This document shows, piece after piece, positions 47,120 through 58,531 of a stretch of DNA of 64,000 nt (positions are counted from its first letter, which is position 1; each line of letters begins with the position of its first letter). Both the position numbers and the translations under genes were made by a program. The DNA comes from Perilla frutescens (taxonomy: Eukaryota > Streptophyta > Magnoliopsida > Lamiales > Lamiaceae): assembly GCA_026008535.1 (NCBI GenBank), contig BRKX01000002.1:1138501-1202500 (forward strand). Reading direction: 5' to 3'. Below the pieces are notes generated by a model, which was given only the letters and a program-made list of their open reading frames with translations, was not told the DNA's origin and made no database searches.

Positions 47120-50100
47120 CTAATTAGCAGCAACACGTTTCGACATCCAAAAATGTTTTTGCTTTGCGCAAGTCTCAGCTAAGGGGTTGCAGTCAACCAG
47201 TTTAATATAAGCAAATGGAAAGAAAGGGATCTCACGTAACTTATAGCAATTTTTTAAGGTCAGGTAGAGAAGATAGCTGAAGCTTTCATATTCGGCTGTC
47301 CACTCCACAAGATCTGTGTCTTCAATAGTAAGACTACGAAGCCCTGAGAATTTAATTACTTTTGCATCCCACTTTTCTCCTCGAAAGGCGTAGTGCTGCA
47401 GTTTCAGCTCTCTAAGGTATCGTAATTCAGAAATCTTTCTCATGTGTTCCCAGGGATATCCAAAGCCGCTCAAAGTCAACTTTGCAAGACGAGATTGGAG
47501 AATTGCAAGAGGCAGAGGTGATCGCAAGAATGTAGGGTTGATGATCAGACTATGAAATGATTTCAGTCTACGGAGGCAGGAAATATGATCAAAGCAACTC
47601 ATGGTTTCAGTAGCATTGCAAACTCAATTTGAATCCTTAATTTCTCTAAGCAAGGCAATCTTTCAAGAACTGCTTTGTTACAACTCTCAACTCCAACATC
47701 TAAAAGTTTTTTAAGATTGGGTAAAACCGCGTCTGGATGCGGAGGATCGTGTAGGTTTCTTCCCATGATTTCAAGATGCACCAACTCTTGCAAATCCCAT
47801 ACCTCTACAAGCACATACGACTCAACTCCAACTCGTTTGATGCCTGAGTGTTGATGGATAATAAGGAACTCAAGGTTCCATAATTTGGATATGGAAGTCG
47901 AGAGGTCCGCATTACATGTAAGCGCTAGGTACCTTAAAAGAATTAGTTTTAGTACCTCAACTGGGAATTCGTAGAAACGGATTGTGATAGCATTAAGTAC
48001 CCTCAACACCTTCCATTGCGTACATATTGGCACTTGATAGTGATGATATGGCCCCGTACATAGTAGAGAACGCACAGTTGAAATGGATGAAATTTCTTCA
48101 TGCACCTCATTGATGGCGAATAAGACATTCTCATAGATGGTATAGAGAAATTTGTTATTCTCAGCTATTCTTTTACTCAGATACCAATATGCACAATGGA
48201 GACTGCAAGCTTTGGATATACCACTAAATAAGTTTTCCTCATGACACATGAAAAGATGGTTTCGAAGTAACTTTTCATATGTAAATGAGTAATCAGTTTT
48301 CCTCGTGACAGAACGAAATCTTTCAACATGCCAAAAATTGATGATCGTGGAACGTGGGACTATATATTTTAGAGGGAAAGCTGCAAGATAGAGAAAGCAG
48401 AGTTTTTGATATTGAGTGAGTGGATGGTAGCTTGATAAGAGTACCTCTGAGATTTGATGAGAGGCTTTCTCCAAAACTGAATGTGGTTTCTCTGCAACTC
48501 TCTTCCAACATTCTGGATTTTTCTGGGCTTCGGAGAGGAGTATGGGGGCGACGGCATTGATTAGAAGAGGAAGTCCTTCACAATTGTTTGCAATCTTCTT
48601 TCCATGTTTGACAAGTTGAGGTGGACATTCTTCTGAGAAAATTGCATTTTTAGTCCCACAGGACATGTCTTGATTGGGAAATGGTCCCAATACTCTCACT
48701 TTTGACCGCAAAAGAAAAAAATCTTGCAAAAGTAGTCCTACCGTCACATTTTCCGTTAAATCAGCTTGCACTTTTGGTCCCATAAGATTTGCACTTTTGA
48801 TCCCAAAGAAAAAACTAATAGCAAAATAGAGGAAATCTCACTACATTCATCTCAAACTATTAGTCTGTTAATGAAACATAACTTTAAATTATAAACACTA
48901 TTGATAGGAACATTTATAAAGAGAAACATGAATTTTAATCCCTCAGATATTTACTCATCATTCAACTCCTGACATGGTATACTAGTACGGGGACTAGTAA
49001 TTCGTCATGAATAAATAACCATAAATAACATCTCTATCTCAATATATGCAACCATACAATAAATTCATACTAAAATCTAAAGCAACCAGCAACCTCATTG
49101 AAAACACTTATTCATTACATATAGTCATTTTTCCAAATATTTTACTCAGATATTCACACCAATGCATATCTTCTATATCCTGGTAAAAAGCACCTCGAGC
49201 TTCTACTTGGTTTATGTAATTACTCGTGTGCAGTGGAGACGTGTGGGCTGTGGGGTGCATCATGGTGGAGTTGCAGTTGAACAAACTATTTTTTCAAGCG
49301 GAATCAAAAGCTCATCAGATTTACGGTGTACATACACCAGGTCATAAACCCACCCTTTAGTTTACTTCAAAAGAGGATGGCTGCAACTACTTCATCACTC
49401 ACTTGGTCTGCTCCAATGCGTTTTAGCATACCACACAGATAATATGATTACAGCCAAAGACTATCTCGATCACCCTTGGTTCCAAGAATATTTATTACTA
49501 ACAGTTTGAGGGTAAGTCTTCATTGAGGCTTTTGATCGAACAGTTGGTCTTCAATAATTTAATGTTCTGTAATCAAGAAAACAATAAGGAATATAAAGAA
49601 ACTAATTAACATGAGATTATCATTGGAGATAATGCCCTAAATATCATATCAATGTAATAATAAACTTACCAACGGCGGCAGAGTTGTAGGAGGAGAATCT
49701 CGGCTGAATTATCTCAAACTCACACTCGCCTCCGCCGTTGCAAACTTAGCAAAATCACCGCCAGCAACCACCCAGAGAACCCGACTTCAACTTCCATAAC
49801 ACATTCCTTCCGATTTTATGCATGAAGCTTTCGCCATGAAATTCAGGATGTTCATCGCCAAAAAAAAAAAAAAACCTTTTGCAAGCTTTGAGCAGCCAGC
49901 GAAGCTCCGATTTCATTGAAATTAAACATCATCACCAGAGCGTCAACGACGGAGCTTATGAGTGAGGCGTTGAAGAAGGCGAGAAGAAGCGAGCGAGAGG
50001 AGTTTAATTTGGGAATTTCAATTTGATTTTAGAAATTAGGTTTGATATTTGATTAGTTTTTGTTTCAAAAGGCCACGTGGGCCTCACTTGACTCATTCCC

Positions 50101-51228
50101 GTTAATATTTGACGGAATTATTGAAACTTGGTACTGAAAGTGCATAAATGTAGTCTTATGGTACCACTTTTGCAAGGTTTTTTTTCTTTTGGGATCAAAA
50201 TTGAGAGTATTGGGACCATTTTTCAATTAAGACATGTCCTATGGGACTACAAATGCAATTTTCTCACATTCTTCTTCACCAAACACATTCCTCCTTAGAA
50301 GTTGCCAACTTTCTTCTTCATCCAGAAATCGCATTTTCAGATTTATATAAAACCGACAATTCAAATGTAACCTACTTGTCAACAAGATCCGAGTTTTCTC
50401 ATCTAACAACGATGTGTCATTTAAGAACATCATATCGTCCCACACATCATCCAACACAATGAGAGATTTTCTAAGCCTCAAAATTCTGCAGAAACGTTCT
50501 TCAAAACTCCCTTTCATAATCATTTCCTGATCGTGAAGATTAAGCTGAGCAGTAATAGCATGCAAAACTTCCTCTTTCCGAAACTGTTGGCCCACCCTAA
50601 CAAAGGCCACGCATTCGAAGTGTGCGTTGACGGAGGGATCTTGAAGCAGTTTTTTAGCAAGCCTAGTTTTGCCAATGCCTGCCATACCACTTATCCAGAA
50701 AACTTTGTCACGAAAAAGTGAGACTGTTTTATAAGCAATAATTTTGTCTCTGATCCAATGAAACTGATCAAATAATCCAACCATATCACACTCGTCAGTT
50801 GCTGATGAAGCTTCTTCTTCTGCTTTCGGCACAAATAATTCCTTAACATGTTCTTCAATCGTCTCCGATACTTTCTGCTCCCATAATTGCTGAATGTTTT
50901 CTTTCATCTTCCTCGCTGTCTGGGCAAAGGAATCGGCATCGAGGTTGAGGGAGAAAGTGGGGTGGGCGATTTGAGATTGCAAAAGAAGAATGTGCGTTGA
51001 AAGAGGGAATTCAATGGAATCTTCTAATCTGCGTGCTTCCTCTATTATTACTTCCTCCTCCAAAGCTCCCACCCCTTCGCTGCAGCGTTCGAGTGTGGTT
51101 GCTAGCGAAGTGGCGTGATCGCGTAAAGATTGAAGGCATTCTCGAGTGGAGGAGCCAAGGCAAATACAACGAGAGTGTAAAAGGCCTTCAATCGCACCCA
51201 AAAGAGAAATCACAGCAGCGTAAGCCAT
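47120..51228 (-). pseudogene. R1-like NLR pseudogene E, split by a transposon
   Basis: The first part (51228-50266) has the start MAYAAVISLL, the coiled-coil domain, P-loop GMAGIGKTR, kinase-2 LDDVWDD and an altered RNBS-B, and stops at VFGEEEC. A Mutator-like element occupies 48635-50265. The second part resumes at EECPPQL and runs through GLPL, FLYLAAFPLK and the LRRs. Further lesions: two in-frame deletions (around 48300 and 48140), a 4-bp deletion near 47618 that shifts the frame, and a changed C terminus. Damage in addition to the insertion means excision alone would not restore a receptor. Confidence 0.9.
48635..50265. mobile_element. Mutator-like (possible Pack-MULE) insertion in NLR E
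   Basis: Terminal inverted repeats of about 70 bp begin GAGAAAATTGCATTT and include AGGACATGTCTT and ATGGTCCCAATACTCTCA on both sides. A perfect 10-bp duplication, ACATTCTTCT, lies at 48625-48634 and 50266-50275, inside NLR coding sequence. No transposase is visible. The interior at about 49660-50030 is distinctly richer in G and C and may be captured host sequence resembling a 5' UTR or first exon on the minus strand. A second patch at 49190-49340 has a 61-codon frame without a known domain. Confidence 0.88.
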
Positions 51229-51640
51229 CTCCGGCCACCAAAAGACTGCGACGGTGAGAGGAGAAGCAAAGTGAGGAGAGTTGAATAATACTGGTAGGTG
51301 GGGAGGGGAAATGCAAACGTAAATGTAAATTTAAATTTAAAATGAAATAATGTATATGGTATGAGACTAGAAGAGCTGAATAATTTTGGTAGGTGAGTTC
51401 AATAATTTTGGTAGGTGAGTTGTACAAATAGAACAATACTTTAAAATCAACTTGAGCATATTTTAATAATTACATTCATATTCCCTTAAATTTTTTCTTA
51501 ACATTTTTTTATGACTAATCGGAATAACTGGCAGGCTATATTCACTCCTAATTTATATTAGTAAACTCTAATATGAATATTATAAATTTTAGAATTATTG
51601 GTATATTATCACCTTCTTATTCCAAAAAGGCAAGTCACTG
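51229..51640. other. NLR E 5' flank
   Basis: It matches the flank at 13052-13470 and the orphan flanks near 17040 and 18950, including the TAGGTGGGGAGGGGAAATGC stretch. It probably contains the promoter of copy E. Confidence 0.6.
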
Positions 51641-51773
51641 TTACGACCCGTTTTTTCAAAATATGAATATATATATATATATACTAATATTATTTAATAT
51701 TTTATTTCATAATTTTGACTTTATCTATTATAACATATTTTAAATTTTATGTAAGGATAATAATGTAATCATC

Positions 51774-52027
51774 TTATATTATTTAATATGTTATTATTAT
51801 ATTTGTATTCTAACTATCTATATGATTGGCTTTTCATAATTAAACTTGTCGTAATAAACCTTAATCTATTGGACTTCAATAAGCTTACGTGAATGTGTAA
51901 TTTATATTATTTAATATTTTATTATTATATTTGTATTCTAACTAATCTATATAATTGACTTTGCATAATTAAATTTTTGTAATAAACCTTAATCTATTGG
52001 ACCTCCAAGTTTAGGTGCATGTGTAAT
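51774..52027. repeat. ~127-bp tandem duplication
   Basis: Two adjacent copies (51774-51901 and 51902-52027) both contain TTGTATTCTAACTA and AATAAACCTTAATCTATTGG. The DNA is AT-rich and non-coding. The copia insertion at 52071 lies just beyond it. Confidence 0.7.
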
Positions 52028-52070
52028 TTAAAGTTATCTTTAATACAACTCTATCACTACTTATCTACTA

Positions 52071-52290
52071 TGATAGAAGTTGGATTGAAAGTAGAGGAAG
52101 ACGAAGACATAGTTTGATTCAATAGATTTTTCTTATTTTTGTTTATGTTGCAATACAATATGTTTATAGTGTAACTAAACTATTACAAAAGGAATGAAAT
52201 CACAATCCCGGATTTGAATTGGTTTGATTGAATCTCCGCAATCTTTCCTTTCTTTAAGCTTTCCTTTCAAACCTTCTTTCCTTTCTAACA
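52071..52290 (-). repeat. 3' LTR of the copia element
   Basis: On the minus strand it begins TGTTAGAAAGG and ends CTTCTATCA. Directly upstream on that strand is the purine tract CTTGAGGGGGAG (52302-52291), the second-strand primer. Confidence 0.93.
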
Positions 52291-52293
52291 CTC

Positions 52294-54123
52294 CCCCTCA
52301 AGTTGGGTCGTGGGATCACCGACACCCAACTTGCGCAATACTTCATGGAAGATTCGTCCAGTAACAGCCTTGGTGAGGATGTCTGCCAATTGGTCTTCTG
52401 ATCGAACAAAAGGAAGGCTGATGACTCCTGTCTCAAGTTTTTCTTTGATAAAATGCCGATCAATTTCAACGTGTTTTGTCCGATCATGCTGTACTGGATT
52501 TTCAGAGATACTGATTGCTGCTTTGTTGTCGCACATTAGCTGATACTCCCCCTGTGTTGGAACACCAATCTCAGTTAGCAACTTCTTGATCCATATTAGC
52601 TCGGCAACTCCTTTTGCAATTCCTCGAAATTCCGCTTCGGTGCTGGAGAGTGCCACAACTTTCTGTTTCTTACTTTTCCAAGTCACCAAATTCCCACCTA
52701 CAAGTGTGAAATAACCCGAAGTAGATCTCCTATCAACTGGACTTCCTGCCCAATCAGCATCGGTATATCCTTTTACTTCCAAGTGACCGTTGCTTAAGAA
52801 TGCAATCCCTTTGCCCGGTGATCCCTTCAAGTACCGAACAATTCTCAAGGCTGCCTCCAAGTGTGCTTTTTGCGGTTTGTGCATAAACTGGCTTACTACT
52901 CCAACAGCATAGGCTATATCAGGCCTTGTGTGTGAGAGGTATATTAGTTTTCCAACCAAGTGTTGATACCTCTCACGGTCTACCGTTTCTGCTTCAGGAT
53001 CAATCTGTAGACCATGATTTACCACGATCGGTGTTTCTGCTGGTTTGCAATCTAGTAACCCAGTTTCAGCAAGGAGATCTAGGATATACTTTCTTTGAGA
53101 GATGAAGATCCCCCTTTTTGACCTTAGCACTTCTATCCCCAGAAAGTATTTCAAGTTTCCTAGATTTTTCATCTCAAATTCCTTAAAGAGATTGTTCTGG
53201 AGTAATGTGATTTCTTCGGGATCATCGCCAGTAATGATCATATCATCCACATAAATAATGAGACATGTGATCAACCTTCCATTTCGTTTGATAAACAAAG
53301 TATGGTCTGAATGACTCTGCTTGTAGCCGAATTTCTTCATTGCTAAAGTGAACCTTCCAAACCACACTCTCGGGGATTGTTTCAGACCATATAGTGTTTT
53401 CTGCAGTCGACACACTTCATTTTTCTGAAAACCCTCTGTGAATCCAGGCGGTGGCTCCATATATACCTCTTCGTCTTCTTTCAATTCACCATGCAGAAAT
53501 GCATTCTTTACATCATACTGTAGAAGCGGCCAATCCAAGTTGGCTGCGATAGAAAATAGAACCCGAATTGTATCAATCTTGGCCACCGGAGAGAATGTTT
53601 CTGAATAGTCCACCCCATAAGTCTGAGTGTATCCCTTAGCCACCAGCCGAGCTTTGTATCTCTCAATGGATCCATCTGCATTTCGTTTAATTGTGAACAC
53701 CCATCTGCAACCAACAGGTCTTTTTCCAACTGGTAACTGACATTTCTTCCAGGTTTTGTTCTTTTCTAGGGCTATCATCTCCACTTCCATAGCCTGACGC
53801 CATTCCGGTATTTGTTGTGCTTCGTGTGCTGTTCTTGGAATGTTCTCAGAGCACACAGCAGTAGAGAAAGCCTTGGCTTTTTCTGATAGATTTCCCTTGA
53901 CTAGATTGGCCATTGGATATTTGGAAGACCTAGGCTGATGTTCCGGTGAATATCTCTTTGGTGGGATGCCTCGTGTTGTCCTGGCTGGGAGGACATACCT
54001 TCTCGTGCCGTCTGTTTTCTCAGAGACTGAATCATTATCATTAGATAAAACAGGAACAGTCTCAGGCTGAGAAATTACCTCTGGGATATCCGGTAGAGAC
54101 AACGGGACGAGATCGCTGGGCAT
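52294..54123 (-). CDS. pol: Copia pol: reverse transcriptase and RNase H
   Basis: A 612-codon frame reading MPSDLVPLS at its start, which is not a true start: it continues the gag-pol frame. Reverse transcriptase runs from about residue 130, with RWVFTIKRNADG, KARLVAKGYTQ, YDVKNAFLHG and the catalytic YVDDMIITG. RNase H follows with ADWAGSPVDRRSTSG, STEAEFRG, DNKAAISI and HVEIDRHFI. It copies the RNA into DNA within the particle. It is in the same frame as the gag frame (2865 bases apart, a multiple of three) but not as the intervening integrase piece. Confidence 0.93.
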
Positions 54124-54178
54124 GATGGGCTGTTCCTCGTTATCAGAGTTGCTGCTGGCAGATGATCCACTATCTTGC

Positions 54179-54766
54179 TCAGGAGTAGTAGGAGCAGTGG
54201 GAGTAGAGAGTAGTGGGAGGACTTAGGTTAAGCAACCAACTTAGTGGACTTGACTCAGAATCTGATTGAGAGCTCTCCCCCTCACTAGGTTGGTTCGGAT
54301 AAAAGTACTCGGTTTCAAGAAAGTTACAGTCCAGAGTAACGTACATGCGACGGGTAGGAGGATGATAACACCGGTACCCCTTCTGATGCAGCCCATACCC
54401 AACAAAAACACATTTTATAGCACAGGGGTCGAATTTGGTGCGTTCAGATTTGGGAATATGAACATAAACCGAACACCCAAAGACACGGGGAGCAAGCGTA
54501 AGAGCTGGTGGGACAGTAGTTTTTTCAGTGAGGGCTTGAAGAGGAGTTTGAAGATGAAGAATTTTTGTGGGAAGACGGTTTAGGAGGTAAGCAGCAGTGG
54601 CAGTAGCTTCAGGCCAAAGGTAGGGAGGTATATGAGATTCGATCATGAGGGATCGGGTAATTTCAAGGAGAATACGATTTTTCCTCTCGGCAACACCATT
54701 TTGTTGAGGAGTATGAGGGCAGGTGGTTTGATGCACTAACCCTTTTTCTTGAAAGAAGTTATGCAT
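54179..54766 (-). pseudogene. Copia integrase, frame-shifted second half
   Basis: It begins MHNFFQEKGLVHQT and has the integrase-core block HTPQQNGVAERKNR, including the third catalytic acidic residue region, then the copia C-terminal block SVYVHIPKSERTKFDP..KCVFVGY. It is out of frame with the first half. The break is at about 54785 in a G run, one G short by comparison with the expected protein. The frame changes back somewhere in 54179-54240. Confidence 0.88.
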
Positions 54767-56988
54767 GGTAGTATTGACATATTCCCCCCATTATCAGACC
54801 GGAGAATTTGGATGGGTTTTTGAAATTGGGTTTGGATCATGTGATAAAAGTGGATAAATTTTTCAGCAACCTCAGATTTGTTTTTAAGAAAGTAAATCCA
54901 GGTCATGCGTGTGCAGTCATCAACAAAGAGTAAGAAAAAACGAAAAGGATGGTTCCCAGATTTAGGAGCAGGACCCCACACATCAGAATGAATCAAGGAA
55001 AAAACATTGTCAACTCTACTATTATTAGGTAAAAAAGAAGTTCGATGGCTTTTAGCCAAAACACAAGTCTCACAATGGAAATTATTCATAGAAAACTGAG
55101 GAAAAAGTATTTTCAGATAACCAAGGGATGGATGGCCAAGGCGACGATGCCAAAGCCAGAGCTGTCGATCAACAGAACCATGAGCAAGCATAGCGGACCC
55201 GTGCTGTGCAACTTCATCAACGTAGTAAAGCCCATCTTGTTCAGTGCCACGCCCAATTATCTGTTTCGTCCGGATATCCTGTAAAAGGCAAAAATTAGGG
55301 TGCATGAGAAGCGTGCAATTCAATTCCTTGGTAACATGACTGATAGATAATAGCTTGCACGAGAGAAATGGAACAAAGAGACAGTTAGGTAATTTTAAAG
55401 TTGGAGTAATCTCCACTGATCCAACTCCATGTAATGAGGCCATTCCACCATTAGCCGTTTGAACAAATTTTTTCTGAGGGACAGAAGCAGTCACAATGTC
55501 GGCATAGTCATACGTCATTGTATCGGTAGCTCCACAATCAAAAAGCCATTTGTGTTCTTTTTTCCCGAGTTGGGCTAAGTGATTAGCACGGCCCATCTCT
55601 ATTTTTTCATTTTTCCTAGATTGGGCCTGTCTTGTTATTTTTTGAAGAGGCCCATTCGATCTATTTCCCTTTTGATGGAGAAGCCCCTTTAGCTGCTGCT
55701 GCTTGTTCCCTTTCCCATTCACCTGTAATGTATTCTCGACATTTCTCCGTGCCGCTAGGGCTTGGGATGGTGAGGTGATGGTGGCCAGGTGCGGATCGAG
55801 ATCGGTGCTGCCACCATCGTCCTCGTCAAAACCTGCAAGTATTTGAAATCGATTTTGGGCAGAGGAGATTATACCTATTCCGCCCCCAAATCGACACTTT
55901 GCGACTGTTGCTGTGTCGAGCGACCCGATTGCTGCATCGTGCTCGCCGGTACTGGTAGCCTCTAGGTTGCCTACCGCTGCTGCTGCTTTGCCTTGCTTAT
56001 TCCGGCTAACTGGTCGCTTCGCCGGATCCTTCCACCAGTCGGGATATCCGACCAATTCGAAGCAATGCTCTCGGGTGTGTTTCTTCTTAACACAGTGTGT
56101 GCATAATAGATCCGACCGATCTGGCCGGGATGAGGATTGCGACGCCTGTCGTCCATCTGACCGGAATCCAGCCCCTTCTCGTCTCGCCGTGGACTCGTGT
56201 TGACCACCGCGACCCCTTGCCGAATGGACACCACCGATTCCCAGTGATGATGAATCCACGCCATGCTCGCCACCGCCGTTAGTAGATGTGCGCCAGATCT
56301 GAGCTTGTGCAAACTCACGGCGTGCGGCTGCATAGGCGACTTCAACTGAGGGAAGGGGATTCTCCCTGAGTAGATCCCGTTTAACTGCCGAGAATTGCTC
56401 GTCGAGTCCCGCTAGAAACTGAAACAATCGTGTTTCTTGTTGTAGCCGGTTATGGGTTGCAATGTCCTCCGGGAACTTTATGGGGTTGGGTTGTCGGCGG
56501 TCTATCTCCCGCCAAATGAGTTGTAGGTTCCCGTAGTATTTTTCGAGGGTTAGGGATCCCATCTGCTGTCTGCTTGCTTTTGTCAAAAGATCGTATATTT
56601 GGAGCCCATCTCCACCGCTGCTGTATGTCGCGGCTAGTCCCTCCCAAAGGGCTTTTGCTGTTGGGTATTCGATAAAATTGGGAACAAGTTCGGAGTCAAT
56701 TGACATCATAATCAGTGAATTGATTATGAGATCATTCTGTTCCCATCGTGGAAAATCAGGATCCGAGTCTGTTGGCGGGGGAGGATTGCCGGTGATGTGG
56801 TTGAGGCACCCTCTTCCGCCAATCGCCATTCTCATTAATCTGGACCAGATGCCATAATTCTGATCAGTAAGCTTTATGTTAACGTTTAAAGGTGGTATTT
56901 GGCTAACCATTTGAGTTTGTGTGCTTTGGAACAGGTTGTTGTTTTGGGTTGAGATTATATTGCCGTCGGCATCAGTTTGCTCGGCCAT
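54736..56988 (-). CDS. gag-pol: Copia gag, protease and integrase N-terminal part
   Basis: The start MAEQTDADG at 56988 lies 57 bases inside the 5' LTR. Residues 30-230 are a copia gag domain (LTDQNYGIWSRLM, ALWEGLAATYS). The zinc knuckle is C296-C299-H304-C309 with exact C-x2-C-x4-H-x4-C spacing. The protease motif is DCGAT at 484-488 rather than the usual DSGAT. The integrase zinc-binding region has HRRLGHPS and CETCVLAKSH. The core begins with HSDVWGPAP and RSDNGG and then loses frame. The retained frame ends in unrelated residues at 54736. Confidence 0.92.
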   Translation of the reverse strand: MAEQTDADGNIISTQNNNLFQSTQTQMVSQIPPLNVNIKLTDQNYGIWSRLMRMAIGGRGCLNHITGNPPPPTDSDPDFPRWEQNDLIINSLIMMSIDSELVPNFIEYPTAKALWEGLAATYSSGGDGLQIYDLLTKASRQQMGSLTLEKYYGNLQLIWREIDRRQPNPIKFPEDIATHNRLQQETRLFQFLAGLDEQFSAVKRDLLRENPLPSVEVAYAAARREFAQAQIWRTSTNGGGEHGVDSSSLGIGGVHSARGRGGQHESTARREGAGFRSDGRQASQSSSRPDRSDLLCTHCVKKKHTREHCFELVGYPDWWKDPAKRPVSRNKQGKAAAAVGNLEATSTGEHDAAIGSLDTATVAKCRFGGGIGIISSAQNRFQILAGFDEDDGGSTDLDPHLATITSPSQALAARRNVENTLQVNGKGNKQQQLKGLLHQKGNRSNGPLQKITRQAQSRKNEKIEMGRANHLAQLGKKEHKWLFDCGATDTMTYDYADIVTASVPQKKFVQTANGGMASLHGVGSVEITPTLKLPNCLFVPFLSCKLLSISHVTKELNCTLLMHPNFCLLQDIRTKQIIGRGTEQDGLYYVDEVAQHGSAMLAHGSVDRQLWLWHRRLGHPSLGYLKILFPQFSMNNFHCETCVLAKSHRTSFLPNNSRVDNVFSLIHSDVWGPAPKSGNHPFRFFLLFVDDCTRMTWIYFLKNKSEVAEKFIHFYHMIQTQFQKPIQILRSDNGGNMSILPCITSFKKKG

Positions 56989-57032
56989 GTGTAGATGATG
57001 AGCAGAGCAATTCCGATCCTAGAATCGAAACC

Positions 57033-57044
57033 GCTCTGATACCA
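57033..57044 (-). other. Primer-binding site (initiator tRNA-Met)
   Basis: Directly inside the 5' LTR on the minus strand the sequence TGGTATCAGAGC is complementary to the 3' end of plant initiator tRNA-Met, the standard copia primer. Confidence 0.93.
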
Positions 57045-57264
57045 TGATAGAAGTTGGATTGAAAGTAGAGGAAGACGAAGACATAGTTTGATTCAATAGA
57101 TTTTTCTTATTTTTGTTTATGTTGCAATACAATATGTTTATAGTGTAACTAAACTATTACAAAAGGAATGAAATCACAATCCCGGATTTGAATTGGTTTG
57201 ATTGAATCTCGGCAATCTTTCCTTTCTTTAAGCTTTCCTTTCAAACCTTCTTTCCTTTCTAACA
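57045..57264 (-). repeat. 5' LTR of the copia element
   Basis: 220 bp, identical by eye to the 3' LTR except for one base. It drives transcription of the element towards lower coordinates. Confidence 0.93.
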
Positions 57265-57269
57265 TACTA

Positions 57270-57605
57270 TTATATAAAAAGAGCGATGTTTTACAAAATT
57301 TGATCTACCTATTATGTCCATATTATAATTTATAATTTAAGGGTGTTAATGTAATTTAATATAATATAATATGATATGATATAATATAATATATTTATTT
57401 TAATATGATAAAATACCATATTAATTTTAATAATAAAATATCATATTAATTTCCATATATACATGTATAATATTAATAATACGGTTGAACCTAAAGTTAT
57501 CCAATAAACTACCATAGAAAAATATAATATATTTATTTTAATATGATAATATACCATACTAATTAATTTAAATAATTAAATATCATATTAATTCCCATAT
57601 ATACA
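57270..57605. other. AT-rich DNA with local duplication
   Basis: A segment starting TATAATATATTTATTTTAA is present at about 57378 and 57522, with shared CATATATACATG further on. No coding sequence is seen. Confidence 0.5.
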
Positions 57606-57619
57606 TGCATAAGAAGCTA

Positions 57620-57900
57620 CCATAGAAAAAAAGTTTCCCACGCCTTCTCTCTCTTCCTCTCTCAACATCTCTGCAGACGGAATCAGTACCGTTGCTGCTG
57701 GAGGTTTTGGGTGCGATATATGGTCAAACTCCTTCAAGTGTTCTCGATGCTCTTTGATGGCTTCAGCTATTTTCCAAGCTTTTCTGCTTACAGAATAACG
57801 TGCACTAAGCCGCCTCAAACAACCACTTCCGACGACATTTGGAACTTCTTTCAGGATTCCATTCACGATTCCTTTGTTTTGGAATCGAGAAATCTTCATG
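57620..57900 (-). pseudogene. RPS5/At4g27190-type NLR N-terminal fragment
   Basis: Minus-strand frame containing GCLRRLSARYSVSRKAWKIAE, then FDHISHPKPP. This corresponds to the end of the coiled-coil domain of RPS5-like CNLs, where a cysteine-rich start leads to SRY.LS..A.K.A and then FDxxSYPxPP. It is a different NLR class from the R1-like cluster. The P-loop and everything after it are absent, as is the normal N terminus. The identification rests on a short motif, so confidence is moderate. Confidence 0.55.
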
Positions 57901-58164
57901 TGAGAAGAAAGCCAGAAACTCGTACCTCTCTCTCTCTCACACACACACATTGATAATTTGGCTAATAAAGACTCCATTTATGTATGTGTTTTCCGCATGC
58001 ATTTAAAGGCTTAATATATTTTGCAAGAAACATGTATATTTCAAGACCAGTTTCTTGCTTTGATCATTGCTCAGTAATTTAACAACATTTGTTGATTAAA
58101 AGTCATGTGATGAAAATTGTACCTAGCCTCAAATTATTCAATAAATTACCATAGAAAAAAATTA

Positions 58165-58531
58165 TTCTCAAGCATAAAAGTTAAACTTCTGGAGAATTTC
58201 ACGGTTGGGGTTGCTAAACTGGTGAGATACAATATCTCCTTCATCAACACTCGCGTTGCTAGAACCTTGTAAGCACCTTAGCTAGCTAGATATACACAAG
58301 TCAATAAATTATATATGTATAATTAATCTTTTTCTGATCATATATGTTAATTCTGTGCATATATATAATATATACAGAGGTTAGCTATCTCCTGAATACG
58401 CCTACAGTGGGCATCAAAGTCAGAAATCAGACTTGTATAGCTTTGGAGTGCTGCTGCTGGAAATTGTACAGCGATCGGCCAGTTGTCGAATACCACTTAC
58501 AATACGGAGAGCAATTCCTGTAGAGAAGGTA
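58165..58531 (+). pseudogene. Receptor-like cytoplasmic kinase relic (CRPK1-type)
   Basis: Two decayed exon pieces. The first (58186-58272) reads VGVAKLVRYNISFINTRVA, a degraded form of DFGLAKL..NISHINTRVAGT. The DFG itself is lost. The second (about 58376-58530) reads LSPEYAYSGHQSQKSDLYS then FGVLLLEIV, which is kinase subdomains VIII-IX, and ends at a donor GAGAAG|GTAATT. A stop precedes LSPEY. The exon layout suits CRPK1/At1g16670-like kinases. It cannot be functional. Confidence 0.7.

Larger units (their letters stand above)
52071..57264 (-). mobile_element. Ty1/copia LTR retrotransposon, nearly intact
   Basis: Complete element of 5194 bp on the minus strand. A perfect 5-bp duplication, TACTA, lies at 52066-52070 and 57265-57269. 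It has 220-bp LTRs, a primer-binding site, gag-pol and a polypurine tract. The LTRs differ at one position by eye (C or G near 52238/57212), which implies recent insertion. The order protease, integrase, reverse transcriptase, RNase H makes it copia. Two frame changes in pol indicate that this copy cannot make a full polyprotein. Confidence 0.95.

Noticed and set aside
55913..56345. Plus- and minus-strand frames within the copia gag region
   Set aside because: They are shadows of the GC-richer gag coding sequence in other frames.
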